Of a stretch of DNA of 64,000 nucleotides, positions 9,124 through 19,052 are shown piece by piece. Below the pieces are notes generated by a model, which searched no databases, was not told the DNA's origin, and worked only from the letters and a program-made list of their open reading frames with translations. The translations under genes were made by a program, and so were the position numbers. Each line of letters opens with the position of its first letter. Positions within the stretch are counted from its first letter, which is position 1. Source of the stretch: Sphingopyxis sp. 113P3 (lineage in GTDB: Bacteria > Pseudomonadota > Alphaproteobacteria > Sphingomonadales > Sphingomonadaceae); the NCBI RefSeq assembly GCF_001278035.1, contig NZ_CP009452.1, positions 3,009,501 through 3,073,500 on the forward strand, written 5' to 3'.

Positions 9124-9972
9124 ATGAGCGATTGGGACCGATGGATCGGGCGGAGTTTCGAGCAACAGGATCTGCTGACGCCGGCCGCGCTGGCCCGGTT
9201 CCGCGCGACAATCGATAGCGCCGAAACTGGCGAGACCGCGGCGCAGGCGATTCACTGGTGCCTTTGTCTGCCCGACGCCCCGACCGCCGTGCTCGGCGCT
9301 GACGGCCACCCGCTGCGCGTCGATACCGAGGACAGCTTCATGCCGCCGATCGCCCTGCCCCGCCGGATGTGGGCGGCAAGCGACATCCACTTCCTGGCAC
9401 CGATCCGGGCAGGTGCATCGATCATCCGGCGCTCGACGATAGCGGCGATCCGGGAGAAGACGGGGAGCAGCGGCGAGCTCGTATTTGTCGAGGTCGACCA
9501 TGACACGCTGGCTGACGGCGTGACCGCGGTCCGCGAGCGGCAGACAATCGTGTTTCGCGAGGCTGCCGCCGCCGGGGCGCCGCCGCCGCCTGCCCCCGTT
9601 CCCGCCAACGAGGCGCCAGATCTTTCGGATTGGACATGGCAGCGGACAATTATTCCAACGGAAGCAATGCTGTTTCGCTATTCAGCGCTCACCTTCAACA
9701 GCCACCGCATCCATTACGATCTGCCCTATGCGACGGAGGCGGAAGGCTATCGCGGCCTCGTCGTTCACGGCCCGCTGACCGCAACGCTGCTCCTCGATCT
9801 CGCGCAGCGCGAGCTTGGCGCGAACGCGCTCACCGCATTCACGATGCGCGCGCAGGCGCCAGCCTTTGCCGGCGAGCAGCTCCACCTGGTCGGCCGCCCG
9901 GCGGAGGGCGGGTGGGCGCTCGCCGCAATCGGCCCCGATGGGCGCACGATCATGGCAGCGACCGCGCGCTGA
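9124..9972 (+). CDS. HTD2/mesaconyl-C4-CoA hydratase-like hotdog dehydratase
   Basis: This 282-residue protein resembles the FAS1-like dehydratase/MaoC group: two hotdog-type halves, the second with YSALTFNSHRIHYDLPYA, the Asn/His hydratase signature, and GLVVHGPLTATLLLDL. It should hydrate or dehydrate a short or branched enoyl- or 3-hydroxyacyl-CoA in the cytoplasm. The ATG at 9124 is well supported by AAGGAGG seven bases upstream. It diverges from the sulfatase across a shared palindrome and converges with the crotonase gene 10 bases downstream. This suggests it works on the acyl-CoA stage of the same catabolic programme (inference). Confidence 0.83.
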   Translation: MSDWDRWIGRSFEQQDLLTPAALARFRATIDSAETGETAAQAIHWCLCLPDAPTAVLGADGHPLRVDTEDSFMPPIALPRRMWAASDIHFLAPIRAGASIIRRSTIAAIREKTGSSGELVFVEVDHDTLADGVTAVRERQTIVFREAAAAGAPPPPAPVPANEAPDLSDWTWQRTIIPTEAMLFRYSALTFNSHRIHYDLPYATEAEGYRGLVVHGPLTATLLLDLAQRELGANALTAFTMRAQAPAFAGEQLHLVGRPAEGGWALAAIGPDGRTIMAATAR

Positions 9973-9982
9973 CGCCTCGAGC

Positions 9983-10774
9983 CTAGCGCTCGCGATACTC
10001 GGGCGCGCGTTTGCCGAGGAAGGCAGCGAGCGCCTCTTTATGATCTTCGGTTGCAGAGAGGATGACCTGCTGACGGTCCTCGATCGCCATCGCTGCCTCG
10101 AGGCTCGGCGCGTCGATATTGAGATTGAGCGCCTGCTTGGAAAGCCGAAGCCCCCATGGGCTGGTCGCCAGCATTTCGTCCGCGAGCGCGAGACCGCGAT
10201 CGAGCAGATTGTCCTCGTCGACGATCTCGCTGATCAGCCCCGCGCCACGCGCGCGTTCGGCATCGATAAAGCGCCCGGTCAGGATCATTTCCGAGGCTAG
10301 GCTCGCGCCGACGAGGCGGGGAAGAAAATAGCTCGACGCCATGTCGCAGCCGCCGAGGCCGATGCGGATATAGGCGGCGTTGCAACGGAAGGAAGGCGCA
10401 GCGTAGCGCACGTCGGACGCGAGCAGCAGCGACAGACCGCCCCCTGCAGCGGCCCCGTGGCCGAGCGCGATGATCGGCTGCGGGCAGGCGCGCATCTTGC
10501 GATAGATATTGCCGATGCTCGTCTGGGTGCGCAGCGTGCGAAGCACCGGGGTTTCGTCCGACGAGCGATCCTCCTGGATGTCGAGTCCGGCGCAAAAGCC
10601 GCGCCCTGCCCCGCGCAGGATCACCACGCGTATCTCCTTGCGCTCGGCGAGCGCACCAAAATAGGCGTTGAGTTCCTCAACCAGCCCCTCATTGAGAGCG
10701 TTGAGACGCTCGGGCCGGTTGAGTGTGGCAATCTCGACCTGCCCGCGGGTCTCGATGAGCAGTTCCCCGCTCAC
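9983..10774 (-). CDS. Enoyl-CoA hydratase/isomerase family protein (crotonase fold)
   Basis: The 263-residue protein has the crotonase oxyanion-hole motifs GFCAGLDI and HGAAAGGGLSLLLASDVRYA and the LPRLVGASLASEMILTGRFIDA block. It lacks an obvious Glu at the usual first catalytic position (the segment reads IRIGLGGCD), so the exact reaction (hydration, isomerisation or other CoA chemistry) is open. It is the last gene of an apparent three-gene minus-strand operon and overlaps the upstream SDR gene by four bases (ATGA), indicating translational coupling. Confidence 0.88.
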   Translation of the reverse strand: MSGELLIETRGQVEIATLNRPERLNALNEGLVEELNAYFGALAERKEIRVVILRGAGRGFCAGLDIQEDRSSDETPVLRTLRTQTSIGNIYRKMRACPQPIIALGHGAAAGGGLSLLLASDVRYAAPSFRCNAAYIRIGLGGCDMASSYFLPRLVGASLASEMILTGRFIDAERARGAGLISEIVDEDNLLDRGLALADEMLATSPWGLRLSKQALNLNIDAPSLEAAMAIEDRQQVILSATEDHKEALAAFLGKRAPEYRER

Positions 10775-11547
10775 AGCGTCTGTCCATCATCGACGGTAAT
10801 CACCGCGCCGGTGATACCCTGCGCCGCGTCCGAGCAAAGAAGCAGCAGCGGCGCGTGAAGATCGCTCGGCGGCCGCAAGCGCTGGCGCGGGAAGGTGGCG
10901 ACGAATTTTCTCCCCGCCTCGCTGGCAAACAGGTCGGCAGTCATCTCGGACTCGAAATAGCCAGGCTGGATGATGTTCACATTGATCCCGCGCCGCGCCC
11001 ATTCGCGCGCGAAGGCTTTGCCCATGTGGCGCACCGCCGCCTTGGTCGCTCCATAGACCGAGGTGGCAGGAAAAACCTTGTCGGCCGTGATCGACCCGAT
11101 GATGACGACGCGGCCGTGCTGCTTTTCGCGGCTGCCCGCAGCTTCGAGCCGACGCGCGCCCTCGGTTACGGTGAGGAAGACACCGCGGACATTGGCCGCG
11201 AGCAGACCGTCGACTTCGTCCACCGACAGCCCGAGCGCCAGTTTCTCGGTCGCAATCCCCGCGTTGGCGACGATCGTGTCGACCGTACCGAAAGCGGCTT
11301 CGGCAGCATCGTACGCCGCCTTGGTCGATGTTTCATCGGTCACGTCGAGCGCGACGGCGACCGCCTCGCCGCCCGCGGCCACGATCTCAGCCACCTGCTC
11401 GGCGAGCTTGTCCGCGCGGCGCGCTGCAAGAACCACCTTCGCTCCCGCGGCCGCGAGCACTTTTGCAAACCCTGCACCGAGGCCCGAAGACGCGCCGGTG
11501 ACCAGCGCGACGCGGCCGGAGAGATCAAATTGCGGGGCATTGCTCAT
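10771..11547 (-). CDS. Short-chain dehydrogenase/reductase
   Basis: The 258-residue classical SDR has the nucleotide-binding TGASSGLG motif, a VANAG variant of NNAG, and a Ser-Tyr-Lys active site in GSITADKVFPATSVYGATKAA. It ends with the IQPGYFESEM and VDDGQTL segments common to the family. It oxidises or reduces a hydroxyl/keto group with NAD(P) in the cytoplasm; the substrate is likely a 3-hydroxyacyl-CoA or alicyclic alcohol given its neighbours, which is inference. It lies 18 bases after the nitronate-monooxygenase-like gene. Confidence 0.9.
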   Translation of the reverse strand: MSNAPQFDLSGRVALVTGASSGLGAGFAKVLAAAGAKVVLAARRADKLAEQVAEIVAAGGEAVAVALDVTDETSTKAAYDAAEAAFGTVDTIVANAGIATEKLALGLSVDEVDGLLAANVRGVFLTVTEGARRLEAAGSREKQHGRVVIIGSITADKVFPATSVYGATKAAVRHMGKAFAREWARRGINVNIIQPGYFESEMTADLFASEAGRKFVATFPRQRLRPPSDLHAPLLLLCSDAAQGITGAVITVDDGQTL

Positions 11548-11565
11548 GTTTCTTCAAGGCTCCAT

Positions 11566-12483
11566 TCACTTGAGGCGCGCAAGACGCGCGCGCCAGTCGA
11601 TGCCGATGCCGGCCTGTTCAAACTCCACCGTCAGACGCGCGACGAGATCTGCGACAGGTTCGACCGCGTCGATCAGGGCAACGCTCTGCCCGGCACTCCA
11701 GATATCGCGCCACGGCAGCACGCCTTCGGGCATGGCGATGCGCTCCTTGGGGAGCGTCCGATAGTCGAGCCCCACCGCTTCGATCGAGGGACGCATCCAG
11801 TTGGCAGGAACGCCGTTCATCGCCGATGCAAGGACGATCTCGTCGATTCCGGTGGAGGGAATCATCGCGCGATGCCCGGCCACGACGCCGCTCTCGGGGG
11901 TCGCGATGAACCGCGTCCCCATGCAAGCAATGTCGCCGCCGAGCGCGAGCACTGCTGCAATACCTGCGCCATCGGCAATGCCTCCAGCGACAATCAGCGG
12001 ACCATCATAGATGCGGCGAACGGCCGGAACGAATGCGAGGGGGGTCAGAAATCCGGTATGGCCGCCCGCGCCCGCGCACGTCAGCATCAGCCCGTCCGCG
12101 CCCGCCTCGATCGCCTTTTCCGCATGGCGCATCGTCGTCACATCCTGCACGACCTTGCCGCCCCATGCGTGGACGCGCTCGATCAGTGCCGCGGGATTGC
12201 CGAGACTGCAAAGGACAAGCGGGGCGCGGTGCTTTTCGAGAAGTGCAAGCTTGGACTCCCCCGTCTCCTCGCCCGCGATGCGCGCGGGCAGATTGACGAT
12301 CGGCGGCGCGCTGCCGATGTCGGCAAGAACCTCAAGATAGCGTTCGAATTCCGCAAGCGGCGTATAGGTCCCGCCCTGCCAGCCGCCGATCACTCCCGCC
12401 TTGCAGCAGGCCTCTGCGAGGGCTGGCGACGAGGCAAAGCTCATCGGGGCGCACATCAGCGGCAGCGCCAGATTGTCGAACAT
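11566..12483 (-). CDS. Nitronate monooxygenase / 2-nitropropane dioxygenase-like FMN protein
   Basis: The 305-residue TIM-barrel protein matches the NPD family: an N-terminal LPLMCAPMSFASSPALAEA, glycine-rich FMN phosphate-binding parts (GGWQGGTY, IVAGGIADGAGIAAVLALGGDIACMGTRFIATPES). Many members in catabolic operons are annotated nitronate monooxygenase but act as enoyl or steroid-type FMN oxidoreductases, so the true substrate is uncertain. It is the first gene of the operon with the SDR and crotonase, behind a promoter resembling LiuR-regulated ones. Confidence 0.85.
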   Translation of the reverse strand: MFDNLALPLMCAPMSFASSPALAEACCKAGVIGGWQGGTYTPLAEFERYLEVLADIGSAPPIVNLPARIAGEETGESKLALLEKHRAPLVLCSLGNPAALIERVHAWGGKVVQDVTTMRHAEKAIEAGADGLMLTCAGAGGHTGFLTPLAFVPAVRRIYDGPLIVAGGIADGAGIAAVLALGGDIACMGTRFIATPESGVVAGHRAMIPSTGIDEIVLASAMNGVPANWMRPSIEAVGLDYRTLPKERIAMPEGVLPWRDIWSAGQSVALIDAVEPVADLVARLTVEFEQAGIGIDWRARLARLK

Positions 12484-12539
12484 CGCCCGCGCCTTCCCTT
12501 CTCCTGCCGGAGCCTGATGCGCCCCGATTTCTATCGAGC

Positions 12540-12568
12540 CGGATAGACAAGTTTACCTTTACGTCAAC
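12540..12568 (-). promoter_or_regulatory. Probable promoter with LiuR/MerR-like operator
   Basis: On the minus strand TTGACG (12567-12562) and TATCCG (12545-12540) are 16 bases apart, and the -35 overlaps an imperfect palindrome GTTGACGTAAAGGTAAAC (12551-12568). That resembles the TTTACGT/ACGTAAA operators of MerR-family regulators of acyl-CoA degradation. It would drive the nitronate monooxygenase-SDR-crotonase operon. Confidence 0.4.
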
Positions 12569-12623
12569 CGGAGGCGGACAAGCTTTTCTACAAGGCGGAT
12601 AAGACCATGGTTGCATCGGGGGT

Positions 12624-12654
12624 TGACGGAGCGAATTTGTTCTCTAAATGTTCT
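12624..12654 (+). promoter_or_regulatory. Orphan promoter with LexA (SOS) box
   Basis: GTTC-N7-GTTC at 12640-12654 fits the alphaproteobacterial LexA site exactly and overlaps a likely -10 region, with TTGACG at 12624-12629 as -35. It points into the 3' end of a convergent gene, with no plus-strand gene behind it. It may be the relic of a lost SOS operon, or act on the minus-strand operon starting at 12483. Confidence 0.45.
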
Positions 12655-12756
12655 ATTGTGCACAAACAACCTCGTCCCCCGTCGCGGCTGCCATGCGCGG
12701 CGGACGGGGGACAAAGGGGATCAGTGCTGCAACCTCTGCGGGGCGTTCTATCCAGA

Positions 12757-14157
12757 TCAGAGCCCTTCGCCGGCTATCCAGTGCGCATTCACCAGCCGCC
12801 GCGCAAGCGCGCTCACCTGAACGCGAATATCGGGGACCGCGACCACTTCCCACAGGTCGCCTCGCGTCATGGGGCCAATCGCCAGGATATGCTCCGATGC
12901 CCGCCCGTGACCGTCGATGACATGGCCCTCGCGGTCGATGTCGAGACCGAGCCGCAGCGCGTCGGGCCGAATGCGCCGCGCCGCGAGCATCCGCCGGACG
13001 AGCGGATCGGATGAGCGCAGCAAATCGCCCTGCGGCCCGGTGCAATTGATCATACGCGCGACATGGAGCATCTTGAGCTCGTCAGACCCGCGCGGACGCC
13101 ACTCCACCGCTACTCCACTCTCAGTCGCCGAGACTCTTGCCATCTTTCCGGCCTCAAAGCGCAACTGGCCTGAGGCGACGAGAGCCTCGATCCGGTCGGC
13201 GACCGATGGGGCCAGGCGGTGACGGTGCACGTCCCAGAAGGGACGCAGATGCCTCAGGAAGCGCGCGCGTTTCGGCGCATCGGCCGACGCCCACATCATC
13301 TGGGTAATCGGACGCAGCGAATCCACGACCAGCCGCCAGTCGGTACTGCGCGCAGCACGCCGCGCCCAACGGACGAGCTCGGAGAGTTCGGGAGCGGGCT
13401 TGGCCAGAACGGGTTTCGGTCGCGGCAACGTCTCGAGGTGGCGATGCGGGCGAAGGCCCCGCCGCGACATGGCCACGATCGGACCATCAAAACCGTGGCT
13501 GACGAGGCGCAGGACGACGTCGACCGCCGTCAGCCCGGTTCCGATCACCAGAACGGGGGCGCCCGGCTCGAGACCTTCCTCGAAAGGTGCCGCCCAGGGA
13601 TCGCCGACATAGAAGCGGGCCGGCAGCCGCGCGTGCGCAACCGCAGGAGGATCGTGCGGCGGCAGATTGCCGATCGCGAGCACCGCGCGATCGGCCTCGA
13701 TCAGCCCGCCATTGACGAGGCCAAGCGTCACGCGGCCGCCCCGCTCCTCGATATCGAGCACCTCGTCATCAACGAGCTTGAGCCGGCGGCCATAACGCTC
13801 CATCGCCGCGCCGAGCGCCTCGCGCAGGTAGCGCCCATAGGTGGCGCGGGTGACGAACGCGCCTTCACAGCCAAGGCCCAGGCGAGCCAGCCATTCGCGA
13901 AAATGATCGGGGCGATCGGCAAAAGCGCTCATATTTCCGGCGCGGACATTCAAGAGGTGCGCGCTTTCCAGGCTGCTGTAAGCGACACCCGCCCCCATAC
14001 GATGTCGGTCGCGCTCGATCAGGAGCACCTCGACATGCGGTTGCTCGAGGAGATTGAGCGCGAGCATGGTTCCTGAAAAGCCCGCCCCTACGATGGCAAC
14101 GCGGGTCGCGGTTCGAAAGCGCGGCCGCGGTGCATGAAGAGCCGTGTCCATGATCAT
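12757..14157 (-). CDS. FAD/NAD(P)-binding flavoprotein of the COG4529 type
   Basis: The 466-residue protein starts with a dinucleotide-binding fold (VAIVGAGFSGTMLALNLL) and has MGAGVAYSS, NVRAGNMSAFADRPDHF and a second Rossmann motif (VLVIGTGLTAVDVVLRL), the layout of COG4529/NAD_binding_9 proteins. These are probably FAD-dependent oxidoreductases or monooxygenase-like enzymes, but characterised members are few. ATG codons at 14157 and 14151 are both possible and neither has a strong ribosome binding site. It is separated from hutC by 97 bases with no visible terminator and need not belong to histidine catabolism. Confidence 0.8.
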   Translation of the reverse strand: MIMDTALHAPRPRFRTATRVAIVGAGFSGTMLALNLLEQPHVEVLLIERDRHRMGAGVAYSSLESAHLLNVRAGNMSAFADRPDHFREWLARLGLGCEGAFVTRATYGRYLREALGAAMERYGRRLKLVDDEVLDIEERGGRVTLGLVNGGLIEADRAVLAIGNLPPHDPPAVAHARLPARFYVGDPWAAPFEEGLEPGAPVLVIGTGLTAVDVVLRLVSHGFDGPIVAMSRRGLRPHRHLETLPRPKPVLAKPAPELSELVRWARRAARSTDWRLVVDSLRPITQMMWASADAPKRARFLRHLRPFWDVHRHRLAPSVADRIEALVASGQLRFEAGKMARVSATESGVAVEWRPRGSDELKMLHVARMINCTGPQGDLLRSSDPLVRRMLAARRIRPDALRLGLDIDREGHVIDGHGRASEHILAIGPMTRGDLWEVVAVPDIRVQVSALARRLVNAHWIAGEGL

Positions 14158-14254
14158 CTTAGCTACCCATCCTCTGCGCGCGCAGGACCCACGAACCCGT
14201 CGATGCGTCCCGGAATGTTTAAGATAAGTAATTCAGTTGAGAATGCAAAGGCAA

Positions 14255-14950
14255 TCAGTCAGGCCGTGCGCTTTCAGGGCCCGGACGGAATTCGGCAATC
14301 AAATCGAAACGATCCCCTCGAAAGAGCTGACGGACGCGGGTCACGATCCGCGCGGCGCGCCAGGTTGTGCGATCGAGTTCAAGGCAGGCAAGAGACGGAT
14401 TGATCCCGAGTAATCTTGCCTCCTTGCGCGTGGGGGTTACCGCGCGGATGACGTGGCGCCCCTCGGTCCACGGGATATGCGCGAGCAGCCAGGTGCCCGG
14501 GGGCTGCGCCTCGAAATCGGCGTCCGCCGCGCCAGCGACCTCGCCGAGCGCGATCCGCCGCTGTTCGAGCGCGAACGGTTGGTCGCCGGCGAAGTGGATG
14601 CCCTCGATCGCCAGCGCTGGTCCCGAAAAACCGCTGCCCGCCGCCGCGCGTTCGATGGTCAGAGCCTGCCAGCGATAGGCCTCCCCGCGCGAAGCAATCA
14701 GCTCGGCAAGATCGGGGACGGTCATCACTGCCGAATGAACCGCCGGGTGGCCGACGAAGGATCCGGCCTTGCGACGTCTTTCGATCAGCCCTGAAGCCGC
14801 AAGCTCGCTGAGCGCCTTGCTGACCGTTGCGCGCGCGCAGCCATATTGCGCGGCAAGCTCCTGCTCGGTCGGGATGCGGTGGCCCGGCCGCCAGACGCCC
14901 GAGCGGATCGAGGCCGCAATCTCGTCGCGGATACGCCTTGCGGGATTCAT
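14255..14950 (-). CDS. hutC: Histidine utilisation repressor HutC (GntR/UTRA)
   Basis: The 231-residue protein has an N-terminal GntR winged helix (residues 5-65: IRDEIAASIRSGVWRPGHRI then TEQELAAQYGCARATVSKAL) and a C-terminal UTRA effector domain. HutC proteins repress hut genes and release DNA when urocanate binds. The ATG at 14950 overlaps the hutF stop in an ATGA junction, so it is translated with hutF. The likely operator is the 18-base palindrome at 16311-16328 in the divergent hut promoter region. Confidence 0.93.
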   Translation of the reverse strand: MNPARRIRDEIAASIRSGVWRPGHRIPTEQELAAQYGCARATVSKALSELAASGLIERRRKAGSFVGHPAVHSAVMTVPDLAELIASRGEAYRWQALTIERAAAGSGFSGPALAIEGIHFAGDQPFALEQRRIALGEVAGAADADFEAQPPGTWLLAHIPWTEGRHVIRAVTPTRKEARLLGINPSLACLELDRTTWRAARIVTRVRQLFRGDRFDLIAEFRPGPESARPD

Positions 14951-16296
14951 GCAAGGAGCCGCGCCAGGCAAGCGCGATAGCCGGCAGCGATGGCCTCCGC
15001 ATCGAGGTGTCGCCCCGCCTCGACGCGCTTGACACCAGCGCGCCAGACGCAGTCGATCGCCCCGGCGCGCGCCGCAAATATCCAGCGGTCTATGAGCGTC
15101 GCATCATCAGCCCCGGCAAACGCGGGGTGATTCATGTCGAGCGACACCATGTCCGCCGCTTCGCCTATTGCAAGTCCCGCCGAAACGCCGAGCGCCTGCG
15201 CGCCGCCTCCGAGCGCCCGGATAAATAGGTGAGCGCCGACGAAGGGCATGTCCGCGTCCGCGAGCAAAGCACGCGCCTGGTGCGCGAGGCGCTGCGAATA
15301 TTCGAGTGCGCGCAGCTCCTGCGCCGCATCGATAAGGATATTGCTGTCGGTACCGACCCCGAAACGCCCGCCCGCCGCGAGATAGCCGGACGCTGGAAAT
15401 ATGCCGTCGCCGAGATTGGCCTCGGTCACCGGACACAGCCCCGCCACCGCGCCGCTTTCCGCGAGCGCGCGGGTTTCGGCGCTGGTCAGATGCGTCGCGT
15501 GAATGAGGCACCAGCGCTCGTCGACGCCCGCGTTGGCAAGCAGCCATTCGACCGGACGCGCCCCGCTCCACGCGGTGCAGTCCTCGACTTCTTTCACCTG
15601 CTCGGCTGCGTGGATATGGACCGGACCTGTCGGCGACAGGGTAAGCAGCGCGGTGAGCTCCTCCGGCGTCACTGCCCGCAGCGAATGCGGCGCGATTCCG
15701 ATCCGGTCACTGCCGGAAAGCTTGCCGCGCGCCGCATCGAAGAGTGCGGCAAATTCGTCGATGCCCGAGAGGAAGCGCCTTTGGCCCGGAGCCGGCGGCG
15801 CCCCGCCGAAGCCGCCATGCGCATAGAAGACCGGCAGCAGGGTCAAGCCGATCCCGCTCGCCGCACTTGCGGCCGCGATCGCGCCCGCCATTTCGGCGCG
15901 ATCGGCATAGGGCGCGCCTGTTGGATCATGGTGGAGATAGTGAAATTCGCCCACGCGGGTGAAGCCGGTTTCGAGCATCTCGGCATAAGCCTGCGCGGTG
16001 ATCGCGGCGACATCCTCTGGCGTGAGCCGATCGAGGAAGCGGTACATGGTTTCGCGCCAGCTCCAGAAATTGTCATCGGCCTGGCTCTGCCGCTCTGAAA
16101 GACCAGCCATACCGCGCTGAAAGCCGTGGCTGTGAACGTTGCACAAGGCGGGCAGAATCGCCTGGTGGCATTCGTCGCCGCGCTGCGCCGTAACGCCGGT
16201 TTCGATCGAGGCGATGCAACCTTCGGCAACGGTGAGCCGCACCCCGGCTTGCCAGCGATCGCCGATAAAAGCGCGTTCGAACCAATATGCCGTCAT
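14947..16296 (-). CDS. hutF: Formimidoylglutamate deiminase HutF
   Basis: This 449-residue amidohydrolase converts N-formimino-L-glutamate to N-formyl-L-glutamate and ammonia. The metal site shows [12 protein letters not shown], a downstream His region ([18 protein letters not shown]) and Asp in [19 protein letters not shown], all typical of HutF. The start has GAAGGG upstream. Together with HutG it defines the five-step histidine pathway used by many proteobacteria instead of direct HutE-type cleavage. It heads the minus-strand hutF-hutC unit facing hutI. Confidence 0.95.
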   Translation of the reverse strand: MTAYWFERAFIGDRWQAGVRLTVAEGCIASIETGVTAQRGDECHQAILPALCNVHSHGFQRGMAGLSERQSQADDNFWSWRETMYRFLDRLTPEDVAAITAQAYAEMLETGFTRVGEFHYLHHDPTGAPYADRAEMAGAIAAASAASGIGLTLLPVFYAHGGFGGAPPAPGQRRFLSGIDEFAALFDAARGKLSGSDRIGIAPHSLRAVTPEELTALLTLSPTGPVHIHAAEQVKEVEDCTAWSGARPVEWLLANAGVDERWCLIHATHLTSAETRALAESGAVAGLCPVTEANLGDGIFPASGYLAAGGRFGVGTDSNILIDAAQELRALEYSQRLAHQARALLADADMPFVGAHLFIRALGGGAQALGVSAGLAIGEAADMVSLDMNHPAFAGADDATLIDRWIFAARAGAIDCVWRAGVKRVEAGRHLDAEAIAAGYRACLARLLA

Positions 16297-16310
16297 CGGA
16301 GGCCCTTCAT

Positions 16311-16328
16311 ATTATGTCTAGACATAAT
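16311..16328. promoter_or_regulatory. Probable HutC operator: perfect 18-bp palindrome
   Basis: ATTATGTCTAGACATAAT is a perfect palindrome between the divergent hutF and hutI starts. HutC-type regulators bind palindromes with a GTxTAxAC-like core in hut promoters, so this is the natural operator for both arms of the locus, including hutC itself. Confidence 0.82.
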
Positions 16329-16353
16329 GGCCGGTTCGCACGAGACTGTCCAG

Positions 16354-17538
16354 ATGGACCTTTGCTGGAAAAATGCCCGACTCGCGACGATGGCCGGCGA
16401 CGGCCTCGGCCTGATCGACGATGGCGTTGTCGCGGCACAGGAAGGCCGCATCGTCTATGCGGGGCCTGCGAGGGACGCGCCCTCGGGTGCGGCGCGAACG
16501 CTCGATTGCGAAGGGCGGCTGATCACGCCGGGACTGATCGACTGCCACACCCACCTCATCCACGCCGGAAGCCGGGCGAGCGAATGGGCGATGCGCCTTG
16601 AGGGCGCGAGCTATGAGGCTATCGCCCGTGCGGGCGGGGGCATTGTCTCGACGATGCGCGCGACGCGCGCGGCAAGCGAGGCCGAACTGGTCGAAACCGC
16701 ACTGCCACGCCTCGACGCGCTGATCGCAGAGGGTGTGACGACGATCGAGATCAAGTCGGGCTACGGCCTCGACACCGCGAGCGAGCTCAAGATGCTCCGC
16801 GCCGCCCACGCGCTCGCCCGCGCGCGCCGTATCCGCCTGGCGCCGACCTTCCTCGGCGCCCACGCGCTGCCCCCCGAATATGCGGACGACAGCGACGGCT
16901 ACATCGACCTCGTCGTGCGTGAGATGATCCCAGCCGCGGCGGCGCTCGCGAGCGCGGTCGACGCCTTTTGCGAGGGGATCGGATTTTCGCCCGCCCAGTG
17001 CGAACGGGTGTTCGCAGCGGCCGAAGCCCATGGCCTGGCGGTCAAGATCCACGCCGAGCAGTTGTCGGCGCTCCATGGCAGCGCACTCGCCGCGCGGCGC
17101 GGCGCGCTGTCGGCCGACCATCTTGAACATGCAAGCGACGAAGATGTTCGTGCGATGGCGGCGGCCGGGACGGTCGCGGTGCTCTTGCCCGGCGCCTTTT
17201 ATTTCATGCGCGAGACACGCCTGCCGCCCGTCGAGGCCATGCGGCAGCACGGTGTGCGGATCGCGCTCGCGACCGACTGCAACCCCGGCACCTCGCCGAC
17301 AAGCTCGCTCCTGTTGATGCTCAACATGGGTGCGACGCTTTTCGGATTGACCGTGACCGAGGCACTGCGCGGGGTCACTGTCAACGCTGCGGCAGCGCTT
17401 GGACTCTCGAGCGAGATCGGGACGCTTGAGGCAGGCAAGGCCTGCGATCTTGCGATCTGGAACACCGCCGACCCCGCCGAGCTCGTTTACCGCATCGGCC
17501 TCAACCCGCTTCATCAGCGCATCAAGGACGCACAATGA
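16354..17538 (+). CDS. hutI: Imidazolonepropionase HutI
   Basis: This 394-residue metal-dependent amidohydrolase opens 4-imidazolone-5-propanoate to formiminoglutamate. The motifs [36 protein letters not shown] and [13 protein letters not shown] are all present. I prefer the ATG at 16354 (MDLCWKN), which has GAGAC upstream. An ATG at 16327 would overlap the operator palindrome by two bases and lacks a ribosome binding site. It is the first gene of hutIHGU and overlaps hutH by four bases. Confidence 0.95.
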   Translation: MDLCWKNARLATMAGDGLGLIDDGVVAAQEGRIVYAGPARDAPSGAARTLDCEGRLITPGLIDCHTHLIHAGSRASEWAMRLEGASYEAIARAGGGIVSTMRATRAASEAELVETALPRLDALIAEGVTTIEIKSGYGLDTASELKMLRAAHALARARRIRLAPTFLGAHALPPEYADDSDGYIDLVVREMIPAAAALASAVDAFCEGIGFSPAQCERVFAAAEAHGLAVKIHAEQLSALHGSALAARRGALSADHLEHASDEDVRAMAAAGTVAVLLPGAFYFMRETRLPPVEAMRQHGVRIALATDCNPGTSPTSSLLLMLNMGATLFGLTVTEALRGVTVNAAAALGLSSEIGTLEAGKACDLAIWNTADPAELVYRIGLNPLHQRIKDAQ

Positions 17539-19052
17539 TCATCGAGCCTGGACATATGACGATCGCGGCGTGGCGCGACCTGCGCGACGGGACGCCAGCG
17601 ACCCTCGATCCCGCGACCGCTCCGCTGATCGCCGAAAGCGCCGCCGCGGTGACCCGCATCCTCGCGCAGCACACGCCCGTCTACGGGATCAACACGGGCT
17701 TTGGAAAGCTCGCGAGCGTGCGCATTGACGACGCCGATTTGACCGCGCTTCAGCGCAATATTGTCCTCAGTCACGCCGCGGGCGTGGGCGATCCTGCGCC
17801 GGTTCCGGTCGTACGGCTCATGATGGGACTGAAACTTGCAAGCCTCGCGCGCGGCGCCTCGGGCGTCCGCCCCGCCACCATCGCGCTGCTTGAAGCGATG
17901 CTGCACCGCGACCTGATCCCCCTCGTTCCGGCGCAAGGATCGGTCGGCGCCTCGGGCGATCTCGCTCCTCTCGCCCATATGACCGCCGCAATGATCGGGG
18001 TCGGAGAGGTCTACGAGAAGGGCGAGCGGCGACCGGCGAGCGCAGCGTTCGCGAACGCCGGACTCGCGCCCGTCGCGCTCGGCCCCAAGGAAGGGCTCGC
18101 GCTGCTCAATGGCACGCAATTCTCGACCGCCTACGCGCTCCATGCGCTCATTGAGGCCGAGCGACTCTATCGCAGCGCGCTCGTCACCGGAATCCTCTCG
18201 ACAGAGGCCGCGAAGGGATCCGACGCGCCCTTCGACCCGCGCATCCATGAACTTCGCGGACACAAGGGTCAGATAGAGACCGCAGCGGCGCTGCGCATGC
18301 TGATGGAAGGCTCGGCGATCCGCGCGTCGCACCGCATCGATGACCTGCGCGTCCAGGACCCCTATTGCCTGCGCTGCCAGCCCCAGGTGATGGGCGCCGT
18401 GCTCGACCTTCTGCGCCAGGCGGCCGCGACGCTCGCGATCGAGGCGAATGGGGTGTCGGACAATCCGCTGATCTTCGCAGAAACCGACGAAGCGCTATCG
18501 GGCGGAAATTTTCACGCCGAGCCCGTGGCCTTCGCCGCGGACATGATCGCATTGGCGTTGTGCGAGATCGGCAGCCTCGCCGAACGGCGCATGGCCATGC
18601 TCGTCGACCCCGCGCTCTCAGGACTTCCTGCCTTCCTCACCCCCGAACCTGGGCTCAATTCGGGCTTCATGATTCCGCAGGTCACCGCCGCGGCCCTGGT
18701 TTCCGAAAACAAGCAGCGAGCGATGCCCGCGAGCGTCGATTCGATCCCCACCTCGGCCAATCAGGAGGATCATGTCAGCATGGCAGCGCACGGCGCGCGT
18801 CGGCTCGAAGCAATGGTCTCGAACGTCGACGCGATCCTCGGCATCGAATTGCTCGCCGGCGCGCAGGGCTGCGATTTCCACGCCGGGCTCGCATCGAGCC
18901 CCCCGATCGAGGCCGTGCGAGAGCGGCTGCGCGCTGCCGTGCCCACCTTGAAGGGAGATCGCTACATGGCACCCGACATGGCGGCCGCGATTGCCCTCGT
19001 GCGTTCGGGCGCCCTGGTCACAGCGCTCGATCTCCCCGGGGTCGCGCCATGA
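17535..19052 (+). CDS. hutH: Histidine ammonia-lyase HutH
   Basis: The 505-residue enzyme deaminates L-histidine to urocanate, the first step of the pathway. The self-cyclising Ala139-Ser140-Gly141 that forms the MIO cofactor is in [23 protein letters not shown], the [15 protein letters not shown] block and [10 protein letters not shown] are conserved. It is normal length for the family, with starts and stops coupled (ATGA) to hutI and hutG. Confidence 0.96.
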   Translation: MIIEPGHMTIAAWRDLRDGTPATLDPATAPLIAESAAAVTRILAQHTPVYGINTGFGKLASVRIDDADLTALQRNIVLSHAAGVGDPAPVPVVRLMMGLKLASLARGASGVRPATIALLEAMLHRDLIPLVPAQGSVGASGDLAPLAHMTAAMIGVGEVYEKGERRPASAAFANAGLAPVALGPKEGLALLNGTQFSTAYALHALIEAERLYRSALVTGILSTEAAKGSDAPFDPRIHELRGHKGQIETAAALRMLMEGSAIRASHRIDDLRVQDPYCLRCQPQVMGAVLDLLRQAAATLAIEANGVSDNPLIFAETDEALSGGNFHAEPVAFAADMIALALCEIGSLAERRMAMLVDPALSGLPAFLTPEPGLNSGFMIPQVTAAALVSENKQRAMPASVDSIPTSANQEDHVSMAAHGARRLEAMVSNVDAILGIELLAGAQGCDFHAGLASSPPIEAVRERLRAAVPTLKGDRYMAPDMAAAIALVRSGALVTALDLPGVAP

